Notes under the pieces: model-generated | What the model was told of the DNA's origin: nothing | Seen by the model: only the letters and a program-made list of their open reading frames with translations | The model's database searches: none | Translations under genes and position numbers: made by a program | Shown: in pieces, positions 7,106 to 16,361 of the stretch | How the letters are laid out: every line of letters begins with the position of its first letter | Position numbering within the stretch: position 1 is the first letter of the stretch | DNA from: Neorhizobium petrolearium | Lineage (GTDB): Bacteria > Pseudomonadota > Alphaproteobacteria > Rhizobiales > Rhizobiaceae | Direction: 5' to 3' | Assembly (NCBI RefSeq): GCF_017873175.1 | Contig: NZ_JAGGJW010000001.1 | Location: 372,001-436,000 of the forward strand | DNA: 64,000 bases

Positions 7106-8380
7106 ATGACCAGTATCCTTACCAACGCTGCCGCTATGGCTGCTCTGCAGACCTTGCGCTCGATCGACCGCAACATGGAGATAACCCAGGCGAGGGTCTC
7201 CTCCGGCATGCGTGTCCAGACAGCCGCGGATAATGCGGCTTATTGGTCGATCGCCACGACGATGCGTTCCGATAATCACGCGCTGTCGACGATCCAGGAT
7301 GCTCTTGGTCTCGGCGCGGCAAAGGTGGATACCGCTTATGCCGCCATGGAAAGCGCTATCGACACCGTCATGGAGATCAAATCCAAGATCGTTGCTGCTT
7401 ACGGGGTCGGTGCCAACCGTAACAAGATCCAGGAAGAAATCACGCAGCTCCAGGAGCAGCTCAAGAGCATTGCCGAATCCGCTACGTTTTCGGGTGAGAA
7501 CTGGCTGCAGGATTATATCAGCAACGGCGGCACCAATGCGGACGAGAAGCCGGTTATCAAGCAGGTTGTAGCGTCGTTCACGCGCACCGCCTCGGGCGAG
7601 GTCGCCGTCAAGACCGTCGATTACACGCTGGACTCCAAGACCGTTCTTTTCGATCTCAGCGGCGGTAATCTCGGCATTCTGGATTCGCCGGTCGAGTTTG
7701 TGGCTGAAGGCGAAGCGGCGGTGACCGTTACCACTGCGAATGGCACCCAGGCACCGACGAGCGCGAGCTATGCCGTTCCTTTCTACACCGAAACCGATCT
7801 GATTGGTGCAACTGCAGTCGATTCGCGTATCTATGATCTCGCCGGCACTCTCTATATGAAGGTCGCTGAAGGTCAGTGGGTGCAGGTAACCACGGTTGAC
7901 CCCGCCACTGCGCCGGTCGTGACGACCCCGCTTCACCAGATTGGCGCGACGAATTACTATCTCGATACGAGTGTTGGCGATAACCTGGACAACCGTAAGC
8001 TCGATATTTCCGTCTCGACACTTGACATAGACAAGCTGGATGAGGCGGCGGCGCAGATGAACGCGTTGGTTCCGGGTTCTGCGCCGGACAACGATGCAGT
8101 GCTGGATATGATGGAGCGTTTCGTCGACAAGCAACTGCAGATGATGACGAGTGCCGCTTCCAGCCTCGGCTCCATTCAGAAACGCATCGATCTTCAAGAG
8201 AGTTTTGTCGCTTCGCTGACCGACGTGATCGACAAGGGTGTGGGTCGATTGGTTGATGCCGACATGAACGAGGAATCAACGCGACTGAAAGCGCTCCAGA
8301 CGCAACAACAGCTTGGTATTCAGTCGCTTCAGATCGCCAATACCAACGCCGAAAACATCCTTCAGCTCTTCCGACAATAA
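7106..8380 (+). CDS. flaD: Flagellin D (divergent fourth flagellin)
   Basis: A 424-residue flagellin with the same N-terminal (MTSILTNAAAM) and C-terminal (ENILQLFRQ) polymerisation regions, but a middle (about 150-300) unrelated to the shared FlaA/B/C insert. It is probably a minor or positional filament subunit. The upstream region also differs: there is a CtrA-type box and no SD-occluding TGTCCC hairpin. Downstream, a stem TGCCGCAC/GTGCGGCA (8407-8414, 8429-8436) lacks a T tract and is not a convincing terminator. Confidence 0.93.
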   Translation: MTSILTNAAAMAALQTLRSIDRNMEITQARVSSGMRVQTAADNAAYWSIATTMRSDNHALSTIQDALGLGAAKVDTAYAAMESAIDTVMEIKSKIVAAYGVGANRNKIQEEITQLQEQLKSIAESATFSGENWLQDYISNGGTNADEKPVIKQVVASFTRTASGEVAVKTVDYTLDSKTVLFDLSGGNLGILDSPVEFVAEGEAAVTVTTANGTQAPTSASYAVPFYTETDLIGATAVDSRIYDLAGTLYMKVAEGQWVQVTTVDPATAPVVTTPLHQIGATNYYLDTSVGDNLDNRKLDISVSTLDIDKLDEAAAQMNALVPGSAPDNDAVLDMMERFVDKQLQMMTSAASSLGSIQKRIDLQESFVASLTDVIDKGVGRLVDADMNEESTRLKALQTQQQLGIQSLQIANTNAENILQLFRQ

Positions 8381-8584
8381 CACGTATAGATTGATTGCCT
8401 TCCCCGTGCCGCACTTTTCTCGACTGCCGTGCGGCATGCCGTTGAACCTGCCCTTATGCTCTGGTGCGCTGTTGCCGCATCTTCATCCTCGCGCAAGTTT
8501 GACTTCCTACCGTATCGCTGTGGTCTGGCGAAAATTGCCATCTCGCCACCGACGAACGAATGAAAACCTTATCGGAATGATGCG

Positions 8585-8671
8585 ATGATTGCAGCAGCGG
8601 AACTTCGCTCCTTCGGCGAGCTCGTAACGAGTACCCGGCAAGTGGGCACGGAAGGGCGGGGTATCCGATGA
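8585..8671 (+). CDS. Possible 28-residue leader peptide upstream of the fliH-like gene
   Basis: An ATG at 8585 opens a 28-codon frame that stops with a TGA overlapping the ATG of the next gene (ATGA at 8668-8671), the arrangement typical of translational coupling. The peptide begins MIAAAELRSF and matches no family I know. The SD is weak. It may be a real coupling peptide or chance; no other reading frame explains this stretch. Confidence 0.25.
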   Translation: MIAAAELRSFGELVTSTRQVGTEGRGIR

Positions 8672-9309
8672 GTGCCTCGCTCGCCCGCTATCTGAAGGAC
8701 TTCAGTGAACCGCAAGCCATTCCGTTACCGTTGATGGCGGACAGCTTAACTCAGGGTTTCGACGACGATCTGGCACTCCCTTCCGTGGTCGAGAGCGCGG
8801 TCGATGTGGAGGCGGAACGCGCCGAAGCCTATTCGAAGGGCTATGATGCCGCCTCCGAGGAACTGCAGCGGCGTTTCGAGGAAGAGCGCCAGGCAATTTT
8901 CTCCGCCCATGCTGAGGAAATGGCAGCACTGCGCGAAAGATATGAAACCGAGGCGGCAGCAATGATCGCGACCCGGCTTCAGGAAATTGCCGGATTGACG
9001 GCGCAGGCGGTCAGCGATCAGACGGCGGGAATTCTGGCACCGCTGCTCGATGACGCGCTTGCCCAGAAGGCGGTATCCGATATGGCGGATATCATTCGCG
9101 GGGCCATGATCGAGGGCGATCTTGGGACGCTGACGGTGCGTGGTCCGCTGCATCTGTTTGAAAAATTGCAGGAAGCGCTTGGAGACCCCACACCGCTCCT
9201 GCGCCATGTCGAAGCGCCCGACCTCGATATCGCAGTCGATATAGGTGAAACCGCTCTTGTGACCCGCATGTCCGCGTGGTCCGCGAGTCTGAAGAAGGTA
9301 CTGGGATGA
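8668..9309 (+). CDS. FliH-like flagellar export ATPase regulator
   Basis: A 213-residue acidic protein. The middle (about 45-125) is a charged coiled coil rich in Glu, Ala and Arg, and the C-terminal 90 residues resemble the FliH/HrpE fold, ending in a pattern like FliH's final helix ([17 protein letters not shown]). FliH binds and restrains the FliI ATPase at the export apparatus. The gene overlaps motB by 4 bp (ATGA) and so is translationally coupled to the motor genes. The assignment rests on architecture and position rather than strong identity; it could be another alphaproteobacterial flagellar accessory protein. Confidence 0.6.
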   Translation: MSASLARYLKDFSEPQAIPLPLMADSLTQGFDDDLALPSVVESAVDVEAERAEAYSKGYDAASEELQRRFEEERQAIFSAHAEEMAALRERYETEAAAMIATRLQEIAGLTAQAVSDQTAGILAPLLDDALAQKAVSDMADIIRGAMIEGDLGTLTVRGPLHLFEKLQEALGDPTPLLRHVEAPDLDIAVDIGETALVTRMSAWSASLKKVLG

Positions 9310-10607
9310 GCGAGGGCGAGAACCATCATCACGGCAAGAATGAGGTTGTCATCGTCAAACGACATGGCGGCGGGCACGATGATGGCCATCATGGCGGTGC
9401 CTGGAAAATCGCCTATGCCGACTTCATGACTGCGATGATGGCATTCTTCCTCGTGATGTGGCTGGTCAACGCAGCCAACGAGGAAACCAAGGCCTCGATG
9501 GCGAGCTATTTCAACCCGATCAAACTTTCCGATGAGACACCGGCCGAGAAGGGCCTTGAGAAGCCTGTCGACGCCGCGGAGGGCCAGGAAGACGGCGAGC
9601 GCTCGCGGGTCAAAGCGGATGCCGACGTGCAAGGTTCGGCTGCGGCGACCGGCGAGGATATGACGTCGACCTCCGGCGACGAACCCAATTACTCCGAGGC
9701 GGATTTCTTTGAGAACCCCTATTCCGTTCTTGCCGAGATTGCGCAGGAGGTGGGGCAGCAAGCCAATGTAAGCGCAAAGGGGGAAGGGGGAGCAAGCGAA
9801 TCCGGTCCCGCGACCGGAGCAGATGGCGGGCAAGCCTATCGCGATCCCTTCGATCCTGATTTTTGGACCAGGCAGGTTCAGGTGACGCGCGCTGACGGTC
9901 CTGAGCAGGCTGTAAAAGCGGTCCCGAGTGACGATCCGCAGGCGCAAATCGGTCAATCTCCACAGGCACCACAATCGACAGAGGGTCAGCCGCAGCAGCA
10001 GGTCACGCAGATGGCGACCGCCGCTCCTATGCCGCGTCCTGATCCGACACAATTGGACAAGACACAGAACCAGCCGGATACGCAGGCAGGCAGGTCGGCG
10101 GATATCGACGGGCGCAAGGCGGAAGATGAAGCCAAAGCGGAGCAGAAGGCGGCGGACGATTTGCGCAAGGAAATCGAGCGACAGATTTCCGGCGTTGCGG
10201 GCAAACTCGCCGAAGGCCTGGTCGTCACGCCTGCCGAAGGCGGTTTGCTGGTAATGATCTCCGATCAGACGGATGATCCGATGTTTAATATCGGCTCGGC
10301 CGTACCGCGCCGCGAAATGGTGCTGGCGATGGAGAAGATCGGCCAGATCCTCAAGGAACGCAAGGGAAGCGTCATCCTGCGAGGTCACACGGACGGCCGC
10401 CAGTTCAAAGGCACGCAGAACGACAACTGGCGGCTTTCCATGGCCCGCGCTCACAGCGCCTACTATATGCTGGTGCATGGCGGTCTGGGGGAAGATCGCA
10501 TCAAGCAGGTCTCAGGCTTCGCCGACAGGCGTCTGCAGGTGCCGAATGATCCCTTTGCCGCGGCGAACCGCCGTATCGAGATCCTGATCCAGGCGGATGA
10601 GGGATAA
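9306..10607 (+). CDS. motB: MotB, flagellar motor stator protein
   Basis: A 433-residue protein with a His-rich cytoplasmic N-terminus, one membrane segment (about 34-56) containing YADFMTAMM with the proton-binding Asp at 39, a very long Gln/Pro/Glu-rich periplasmic linker (about 60-290) and a C-terminal OmpA-like peptidoglycan-binding domain with GHTDGRQF. The long linker is typical of Rhizobiaceae, where MotC binds MotB in the periplasm. The start at 9306 gives the 4-bp overlap with the preceding gene. motA is not in this window. It forms an operon with motC and fliK. Confidence 0.93.
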   Translation: MSEGENHHHGKNEVVIVKRHGGGHDDGHHGGAWKIAYADFMTAMMAFFLVMWLVNAANEETKASMASYFNPIKLSDETPAEKGLEKPVDAAEGQEDGERSRVKADADVQGSAAATGEDMTSTSGDEPNYSEADFFENPYSVLAEIAQEVGQQANVSAKGEGGASESGPATGADGGQAYRDPFDPDFWTRQVQVTRADGPEQAVKAVPSDDPQAQIGQSPQAPQSTEGQPQQQVTQMATAAPMPRPDPTQLDKTQNQPDTQAGRSADIDGRKAEDEAKAEQKAADDLRKEIERQISGVAGKLAEGLVVTPAEGGLLVMISDQTDDPMFNIGSAVPRREMVLAMEKIGQILKERKGSVILRGHTDGRQFKGTQNDNWRLSMARAHSAYYMLVHGGLGEDRIKQVSGFADRRLQVPNDPFAAANRRIEILIQADEG

Positions 10608-10608
10608 A

Positions 10609-11883
10609 ATGGTCCTTGCGGGCATACGGTCTCTGTTGGCGACTACGCTCGTTTTCGGGGCCGCCTTTGCATGTCCGGCATCCGCCCAGGATCATGGCGA
10701 GCTTGCGCCCTACGTCATGCTTCGCTCGCTGCAATTCGTGCAGGATTCCGTCGTGCTCGGTGATCACTCGGCCTCGGAGATGCAGCGTTTCATGCTGGAG
10801 AAGGTCGACCAAAGGTTTAGGGCGGCAAATCCGTCGATCTTTGAGGATCCGCGCAATGTCGACGCCGCGTTGATCTATGCCATGAGCGGCGGCAATCCCG
10901 CCACGCTCGAATTCCTCGCCTCGCGCGACATTGCCGGAAATTTCGACAGCCGCATTGCCGATGCGCTCAGGAAATATCTGAGCGGCAAGGGCACCCTGGT
11001 TGCAAAAAGTCTGGGTGAAATGGCCAAGGAATACCGAGACGAGAAGATCGGCCCCTATCTCTCGCTGGTCAGTGGCAATGTGATGGTGGCGACGGATCCG
11101 AAGGATGCGCTGGTCTTTTACGATTGGGCGCGGCTGACGGCGCCTGGTACCATCATCGAGGAAGCCGCATTGCGTCGTTCGGTTGCGATCACCGTGGATG
11201 CCGACATGGTCGAGCAGGCGCTTTCTTACGCGCGCAAATATGCCCGACGCTTCATACATTCGCCTTATGCCAGCCAGTTTGCCGATTTCTTCGTGCAGCT
11301 TGTCGTGGGGCATTTCGGCGAGATTACGGAAGAGGATATCGACGGAGCACTCGAATTCATGGACGTCGACCGCCGCCGCGAGGTCTTCCTCCGTGTTGCA
11401 CGTGCAGCCGCCATCGCCGGCAAGAATGACCTTGCTCGTCTGGCCTCTGCAAAAGTGGAAGTGCTTTCCGGGAATCCGACGCCTGAAGCACTTGCGCGGC
11501 TCTATGGCGGCCTTGCCGATATTCCGACGAATGACATTCGAGCAGCCATGCAGGCGATATCCGATATCCCCGAAGAGACGCTTTCGCCGCGCGATCGGGC
11601 CTTGCGTGAGGCGGCAAAAGTTGTGGCGGAGCAAGTCGTTGGCTGGCCGACAGCCGAAAGCCTCGCACAAGAAAAGCCAATCAATATGACTAATACAGAA
11701 GACGCAAAATCCCCAGTCGCGTCGCCCAGAAATGAGATCGCTGGGCCTGCTGCCACCACGGAAGATCCGACGGCCGGCGCAGCTGCCAAATTCGATCCGG
11801 CCTTCCAGACATATGTCGATAGTGGTCGTTCGAAATTGAATGCTATCGATGAAATGCTGAAGGAGGAGAATCCGTCCAAATGA
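10609..11883 (+). CDS. motC: MotC, periplasmic motility protein
   Basis: About 424 residues when started at the ATG at 10609, directly after the motB stop. An alternative ATG at 10597 adds four residues and overlaps motB. From 10609 the protein opens with a clean signal peptide (hydrophobic core LLATTLVFGAAFA, then SAQ). The mature part is helical and Ala-rich, with a low-complexity tail. In S. meliloti MotC is a periplasmic partner of MotB needed for motor rotation. Its stop overlaps the fliK start (ATGA at 11880-11883). Confidence 0.9.
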   Translation: MVLAGIRSLLATTLVFGAAFACPASAQDHGELAPYVMLRSLQFVQDSVVLGDHSASEMQRFMLEKVDQRFRAANPSIFEDPRNVDAALIYAMSGGNPATLEFLASRDIAGNFDSRIADALRKYLSGKGTLVAKSLGEMAKEYRDEKIGPYLSLVSGNVMVATDPKDALVFYDWARLTAPGTIIEEAALRRSVAITVDADMVEQALSYARKYARRFIHSPYASQFADFFVQLVVGHFGEITEEDIDGALEFMDVDRRREVFLRVARAAAIAGKNDLARLASAKVEVLSGNPTPEALARLYGGLADIPTNDIRAAMQAISDIPEETLSPRDRALREAAKVVAEQVVGWPTAESLAQEKPINMTNTEDAKSPVASPRNEIAGPAATTEDPTAGAAAKFDPAFQTYVDSGRSKLNAIDEMLKEENPSK

Positions 11884-13343
11884 TTACAGACATTCTGGGT
11901 GGTAAGGCCGATGCGGCTTCGTCCGCAAAACAGGCGATCGCGGGTCGTAAGGATACCGACGCATCTTCGAACAGCTTCTCTGACGCTCTTTCGGGTCTTG
12001 ATCGCGATCTGCCCCCGCAGCAATCGGATGACGATGCCCTGGAGAATGAGAGCACGCCATCCTCTCTTGGGGATCGGATGGCTGCCGAGGTGAAATCCGC
12101 CACGTCAAAACCGATCATTGACATTAGGCCGGAATCCCTTCGTCGCCCTCCGGACGAATTGAAGAATAATGTTGAATTTCCGGGGCAGGAACGACCGGGG
12201 AAAGCCGAAGAACGGCAGATGACGCCGGCTGAAAAGAAACTTCGTGACGCTCTTGCGGCTGCAAAGGCCTTGGCGCGCAAATCCGACGAACTTCATGAGA
12301 AGGGCGCCACGGAGAAGCGCGTGGCTGCCGATAAGATCGACCCGCCAGACGAGGACGCAACTCTGGATACGTCCATGCTTGACGCGGACGATGCCAAGAT
12401 CGCCGAGGTGTTCTCGCTCCTGATCGGCAGCGAGGCCAAGTCCGGCGAACTGAACGCTATGATGCCGAAGAACATTGCAGGCGCGCAGGTGAAGCGCGCC
12501 AAGGATGGAGATGCCCGGTCCAACGATGTGGACGCCCTTGCCGTCAATGATCCAAAGCGTTTCAAATTGACCGGAGCGGGAGAAGATCAGTTGCCGTCGG
12601 CGCCTGGCGGCCCGGATGGGGGTGCGGAGGAGACCAGCCTGTTTCGCTTCAGCAATGCGCGGGGTGAAGGTCAGAAGGTCGATATGGCAGTCAGTAAAGG
12701 CCGAGACGAGAATTCCACGGTGGAATTCCGATCGCCTTCGAGTGGTGCAGCCGAAAATGTTGCAGTCCTCGACTCGCGTCGGTTCCTCGGGCTTGCTCCC
12801 AATTCCAACGGGGCCAACCTGACTGCGATGCTGACGGGTGATCCGGAATGGACCGCCGCTGCGCATCCGAGTTCAGCCCTTTCGAATGCGGCCGCGCAAA
12901 GCAGCACCGGCACCGTCGTGAACATGCTCAAGCTGCAGATGAATCCGCACGAGCTCGGCATGGTGACGGCCACATTGCGTCTGCATGGCGATGAACTGAA
13001 CGTCCATCTCACCGTCGAAACGCGTGCCGCCTACAGACAGCTCAGCGAGGACAGCGGCGGAATTCTGGATGCGCTCCGTGCCCAGGGCTTTGCCGTGGAT
13101 CGGGTGACGATCAGCATTGCGCCAATGCCGACGTCAGCTTCGGATGCGGCAGGTGGTCAGCAGGGCCAGGCCGGTCAGACGGGGCAACAGGCAATGGCAG
13201 AGGGCGGAAGGCACGGGCATGAGGCTGGCCGCGGTCAAGAGCGTGCAACTGCGGGGCAAACGAGGAATTCGAATGAAGCGGTATCGGAGAACACCCAGCT
13301 TTCGGGTTCTGGTAACGCTCGCCCTGGTCAGCTTTACCTCTGA
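11880..13343 (+). CDS. fliK: FliK, flagellar hook-length control protein (formerly MotD)
   Basis: A 487-residue protein that is mostly low-complexity and charged, with a folded C-terminal Flg_hook region near residues 345-425 (LKLQMNPHELGMVTATLRL, then a helix ending in VTISI). In rhizobia this gene was first named motD and later shown to be the hook-length regulator FliK (established). The tail is Gln/Gly/Ala-rich. It is translationally coupled to motC, and its last 71 bp overlap the start of the transglycosylase gene in another frame. Confidence 0.9.
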   Translation: MITDILGGKADAASSAKQAIAGRKDTDASSNSFSDALSGLDRDLPPQQSDDDALENESTPSSLGDRMAAEVKSATSKPIIDIRPESLRRPPDELKNNVEFPGQERPGKAEERQMTPAEKKLRDALAAAKALARKSDELHEKGATEKRVAADKIDPPDEDATLDTSMLDADDAKIAEVFSLLIGSEAKSGELNAMMPKNIAGAQVKRAKDGDARSNDVDALAVNDPKRFKLTGAGEDQLPSAPGGPDGGAEETSLFRFSNARGEGQKVDMAVSKGRDENSTVEFRSPSSGAAENVAVLDSRRFLGLAPNSNGANLTAMLTGDPEWTAAAHPSSALSNAAAQSSTGTVVNMLKLQMNPHELGMVTATLRLHGDELNVHLTVETRAAYRQLSEDSGGILDALRAQGFAVDRVTISIAPMPTSASDAAGGQQGQAGQTGQQAMAEGGRHGHEAGRGQERATAGQTRNSNEAVSENTQLSGSGNARPGQLYL

Positions 13344-13968
13344 TGCATATGGCGGTTCGCTGTTCAGTTCCGGTGGATGGGGAGGGCCTGACCAAGCCGT
13401 GGCGAAGCCGGCTTCCGCACCTGCCGCGGTTCGATCTGCATCTGCAGCCACGTCGCCGTTGCCTGTGCCCGTCAATCCGGGTGTCTGCGAGCGCGAGATT
13501 CAGAGTGCGGCGGCCAAATACGGCATACCGGAAGGTATCCTCTATTCCGTCGGCCTGACGGAAACTGGCCGAAAGGGGAGCCTTAGCCCCTATGCAATGA
13601 ACATCGAAGGGAAGGCCTATTTCCTGCCGTCAGCTGAGGTGGCCATGACGAAATTCCACGACGCGAAGCGGCAGGGCGCAAAGCTGATCGACATGGGCTG
13701 CATGCAGATCAATCATTATTTTCACGGGGAGAATTTCGCGTCACCGGAGGATATGTTCGATCCGCGCCGCAACGTGGAATATGCAGCGAAATTCCTTCGC
13801 AACCTTCATGACAGGCATGAAACCTGGACGATGGCGGTGGCACGATACCACGCGGGACCCAATAACGACCCCGCTCAGAAGAGATATGTCTGTCGTGTCA
13901 TCAGCAATCTTGTCGCAACGGGCTACGGAAAATGGACGCCGACGGCTTCCGGATTTTGCGGCGGATAA
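13273..13968 (+). CDS. Flagellum-associated lytic transglycosylase
   Basis: A 231-residue exported protein. The chosen ATG (13273) gives a signal peptide (MKRYRRTPSF, hydrophobic stretch, cut near SDAYG) and has GAGG about 7 nt upstream. A longer in-frame start at 13219 would bury the signal sequence. After a Pro/Ala linker comes an SLT-type domain (about 85-225): YGIPEGILYSVGLTETG supplies the catalytic Glu, and GCMQINHYFH is the second motif. Such enzymes open peptidoglycan for the flagellar rod; FlgJ in this window lacks a muramidase domain, so this protein probably fills that role. It overlaps fliK by 71 bp and is probably coupled. Confidence 0.85.
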   Translation: MKRYRRTPSFRVLVTLALVSFTSDAYGGSLFSSGGWGGPDQAVAKPASAPAAVRSASAATSPLPVPVNPGVCEREIQSAAAKYGIPEGILYSVGLTETGRKGSLSPYAMNIEGKAYFLPSAEVAMTKFHDAKRQGAKLIDMGCMQINHYFHGENFASPEDMFDPRRNVEYAAKFLRNLHDRHETWTMAVARYHAGPNNDPAQKRYVCRVISNLVATGYGKWTPTASGFCGG

Positions 13969-14013
13969 GCAATCCTGGATTGAATTCATAAATCAAAGAA
14001 TCGCAAAATTGCA

Positions 14014-14046
14014 GCGCTGCCACATATGTGGCAAATGTGGCAGCGC
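14014..14046 (+). promoter_or_regulatory. Nested palindromes between the transglycosylase gene and rem
   Basis: GCGCTGCCACAT (14014-14025) and ATGTGGCAGCGC (14035-14046) are perfect 12-bp complements. Within them TGCCACATATGTGGCA (14018-14033) is itself a perfect 16-bp palindrome, so the half-site ATGTGGCA occurs three times. Two mutually exclusive hairpins are possible. It is followed by AAGTCTTCTTTT, so it could terminate the motB operon, or it could be a dimer-binding operator for rem control. Confidence 0.5.
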
Positions 14047-14140
14047 AAGTCTTCTTTTACGATGCGTTAATTTTTCCACTGGAGAATTGTGCCTGATTGA
14101 GTGCGGCATACTATATCTAGTGCAAATCAGGGAGCATGTG

Positions 14141-14155
14141 TTAATCAACTATTAA
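14141..14155 (+). promoter_or_regulatory. CtrA-type box upstream of rem
   Basis: TTAA-TCAACTA-TTAA (14141-14155) is an exact match to the CtrA consensus TTAA-N7-TTAA, about 95 bp before the rem start. A third TTAA follows. CtrA is reported to act on motility through rem in S. meliloti, which agrees with this position. TATCGAAAC (14215-14223) lies between the box and the gene. Confidence 0.6.
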
Positions 14156-14249
14156 TTTGTTTGGTTAATTTCACGTAGCTTGCCACCGATTCCGCCGATT
14201 CGTACCCATAGGCCTATCGAAACACCACAACTGATTCGGAGGCGGACGA

Positions 14250-14921
14250 ATGATCGTAGTGGTTGATGAGCGCGAGCTCGTGAAAGATGGGTACACCTCT
14301 CTCTTCGGGCGGGAAGGAATTCCTTCCACGGGGTTTGATCCAAAAGAATTCGGCGAATGGGTGAATACGGCGGCGGACATGGATATCGCCGCGGTGGAAG
14401 CCTTCCTGATCGGTCAGGGCGATTGCGCGCTCGAACTGCCGCGGGCGATCCGGGACCGTTCCATGGCGCCGGTGATCGCAGTCAGCGACCAGCCCTCCCT
14501 GGAGGCTACGCTGGCCTTTTTCGACAGCGGCGTCGATGATGTCGTACGCAAACCTGTCCACCCCCGCGAGATCCTGGCGCGTGCCGCCGCGATCCGTCGC
14601 CGGTTGAAAGCGATCTCGAATTACACCGACATCGGTTCGATTCGCGTCTTCTCCGATGGCCGGGATCCGGAGATCGACGGCGACGTTTTCCCGTTGCCGC
14701 GCCGCGAGCGTCGCATTCTCGAATATTTGGTCGCCAACCGCGGCCGGCGTGTCTCGAAGACTCAGATTTTCAACGCGATCTACGGCATCTTCGACGAGGA
14801 AGTCGAAGAAAACGTTGTCGAAAGCCACATCAGCAAGCTGCGCAAGAAACTGCGCAAGAAGCTCGGCTTCGATCCTGTCGATTCCAAGCGTTTCCTTGGC
14901 TATTGCATCGACTGGAACTGA
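14250..14921 (+). CDS. rem: Rem, orphan OmpR-type activator of flagellar genes
   Basis: A 223-residue protein with an N-terminal receiver-like domain (1-115) and a C-terminal winged helix (about 130-223; [26 protein letters not shown]). Acidic residues D6 and E7 and the Lys of RKPVHP are kept, but the position of the phosphoacceptor Asp is Glu50 (AAVEAFLIG), so the domain is unlikely to be phosphorylated and may be constitutively active. Rem activates class II/III flagellar genes in S. meliloti, itself under VisNR. No partner kinase gene is adjacent. The gene lies between the mot operon and flgE with its own upstream region. Confidence 0.92.
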   Translation: MIVVVDERELVKDGYTSLFGREGIPSTGFDPKEFGEWVNTAADMDIAAVEAFLIGQGDCALELPRAIRDRSMAPVIAVSDQPSLEATLAFFDSGVDDVVRKPVHPREILARAAAIRRRLKAISNYTDIGSIRVFSDGRDPEIDGDVFPLPRRERRILEYLVANRGRRVSKTQIFNAIYGIFDEEVEENVVESHISKLRKKLRKKLGFDPVDSKRFLGYCIDWN

Positions 14922-15028
14922 TTTTCAGCAGGGCCTTGCCGCTTATTTTCGGCGGGTACGGGAAAGCAGACAGCTTCACGCAAGGCCCACCACCTACTCT
15001 CTCCATCAAGACACAACGGAGATTTCCT

Positions 15029-16315
15029 ATGAGTATTTTCGGCACGATGAAAACGGCCGTCTCGGGTATGAATGCTCAGGCTAATCGTCTCGGCACCGTC
15101 GGCGACAACATCGCCAACTCGAGCACGGTCGGTTATAAGCGGGCATCGACAGCATTCTCTTCGCTGGTGCTTCCGTCCAGCCAGGGCTCCTACTCTTCGG
15201 GCGGTGTCGAAACCAACGTTCGCTACAGCATCTCCGAGCAGGGCGGCATCCAGTACACGACATCGAACACCGATCTTGCGATCCAGGGTGAAGGCTTCTT
15301 CATCGTCAGTGATGCGAACGGTTCGCCCTATCTCACGCGCGCCGGTGCCTTCCAGAAGGATCCTAACGGTTATCTCGTCAATACGGCCGGCTATCAGCTC
15401 ATGGGCTATCCTTATGGCTCGAACCCGCCAGCCGCTGTCGTCAACGGCTTCAACGGTCTCGAGGCCATCAACATCAATGACTTCGGTCTGGTGTCTTCAC
15501 CTTCGAGCCAGGGCAGCTTCCCTGCCAACCTGGACAAGGAAGCGGACGTGGTTGCGGCCGGTAGCCGCCCGAGCGACAACGTCGCGACCAGCACATACAC
15601 GAATAAGAGCTCGCTGACTGGATACGACCATGCCGGTTCCAAGGTGCTTTACGATTTCTACTACACCAAGACCGGGACGAATACTTGGGAGGTCAGCGTC
15701 TACCGTCAGGATCAGTCCACAAACGGTGGGTTCCCTTACGCTGCAACGGCACCGGCTACCCTCGTCCAGCAAACGGTGACGTTGACCTTCGATCCCAACA
15801 CCAACAAGCTGGCGTCGGGTTCTCCGACGGACATTGTAATCACCGATCCGAACGACGGTGCAACGCCCGCGCAGACGATCACGATTGACCTTTCCGACAT
15901 GACACAGTTCGCAAGCGACTTCACGCCGGGCAAGGGCATCATCGACGGCAACGCGCCAAGCCCGATCACCGATGTTGAAATCGGCGGCGATGGTGTCGTC
16001 ACTGCAGTCTATCAGGATGGCGGGCGCCGCGCGATCTATCAGCTCGCACTGGCAACGGTGCCGGCGATCGACAAGCTGCTGCCGCGGAACGGCAACGTTT
16101 ATCTGCCGACCAATGATTCCGGCGTCGTCACCATCGGTTTCCCGCAGAGCGGCTCTTTTGGTGAGATCTATTCCAGCGCGCTGGAGACCTCCAACGTCGA
16201 TATCGCCAACGAGCTGACCGAGATGATCGAATCCCAGCGCGTCTATACCGCAAATTCCAAGGTCTTTCAGACCGGCTCAGACTTGATGGACGTCCTCATC
16301 AACCTGAAGAGGTAA
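15029..16315 (+). CDS. flgE: FlgE, flagellar hook protein
   Basis: A 428-residue hook subunit. The N-terminus MSIFGTMKTAVSGMNAQANR and the rod/hook signature VGDNIANSSTVGYKR mark the start. The C-terminus carries the matching coiled motif SNVDIANELTEMIESQRVYTANSKVFQTGSDL in shorter pieces. The start at 15029 has GGAG about 7 nt upstream; an upstream in-frame ATG at 14903 lies inside rem and is rejected. It is first gene of the run flgE-flgK-flgL-flaF-flbT-flgD-fliQ. Confidence 0.95.
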   Translation: MSIFGTMKTAVSGMNAQANRLGTVGDNIANSSTVGYKRASTAFSSLVLPSSQGSYSSGGVETNVRYSISEQGGIQYTTSNTDLAIQGEGFFIVSDANGSPYLTRAGAFQKDPNGYLVNTAGYQLMGYPYGSNPPAAVVNGFNGLEAININDFGLVSSPSSQGSFPANLDKEADVVAAGSRPSDNVATSTYTNKSSLTGYDHAGSKVLYDFYYTKTGTNTWEVSVYRQDQSTNGGFPYAATAPATLVQQTVTLTFDPNTNKLASGSPTDIVITDPNDGATPAQTITIDLSDMTQFASDFTPGKGIIDGNAPSPITDVEIGGDGVVTAVYQDGGRRAIYQLALATVPAIDKLLPRNGNVYLPTNDSGVVTIGFPQSGSFGEIYSSALETSNVDIANELTEMIESQRVYTANSKVFQTGSDLMDVLINLKR

Positions 16316-16361
16316 GCGGACAGGACAGTCGAGAGAATAAATCTCAAGAGGCTAGTAAAGA

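Noticed and set aside
8407..8436. Stem TGCCGCAC/GTGCGGCA after flaD as a terminator
   Set aside because: It has a 14-nt loop and no T tract. It may be structural, but termination is not supported.
9018..10478. 486-codon open frame antisense to motB
   Set aside because: Arg/Leu/His-rich shadow of motB's low-complexity linker.
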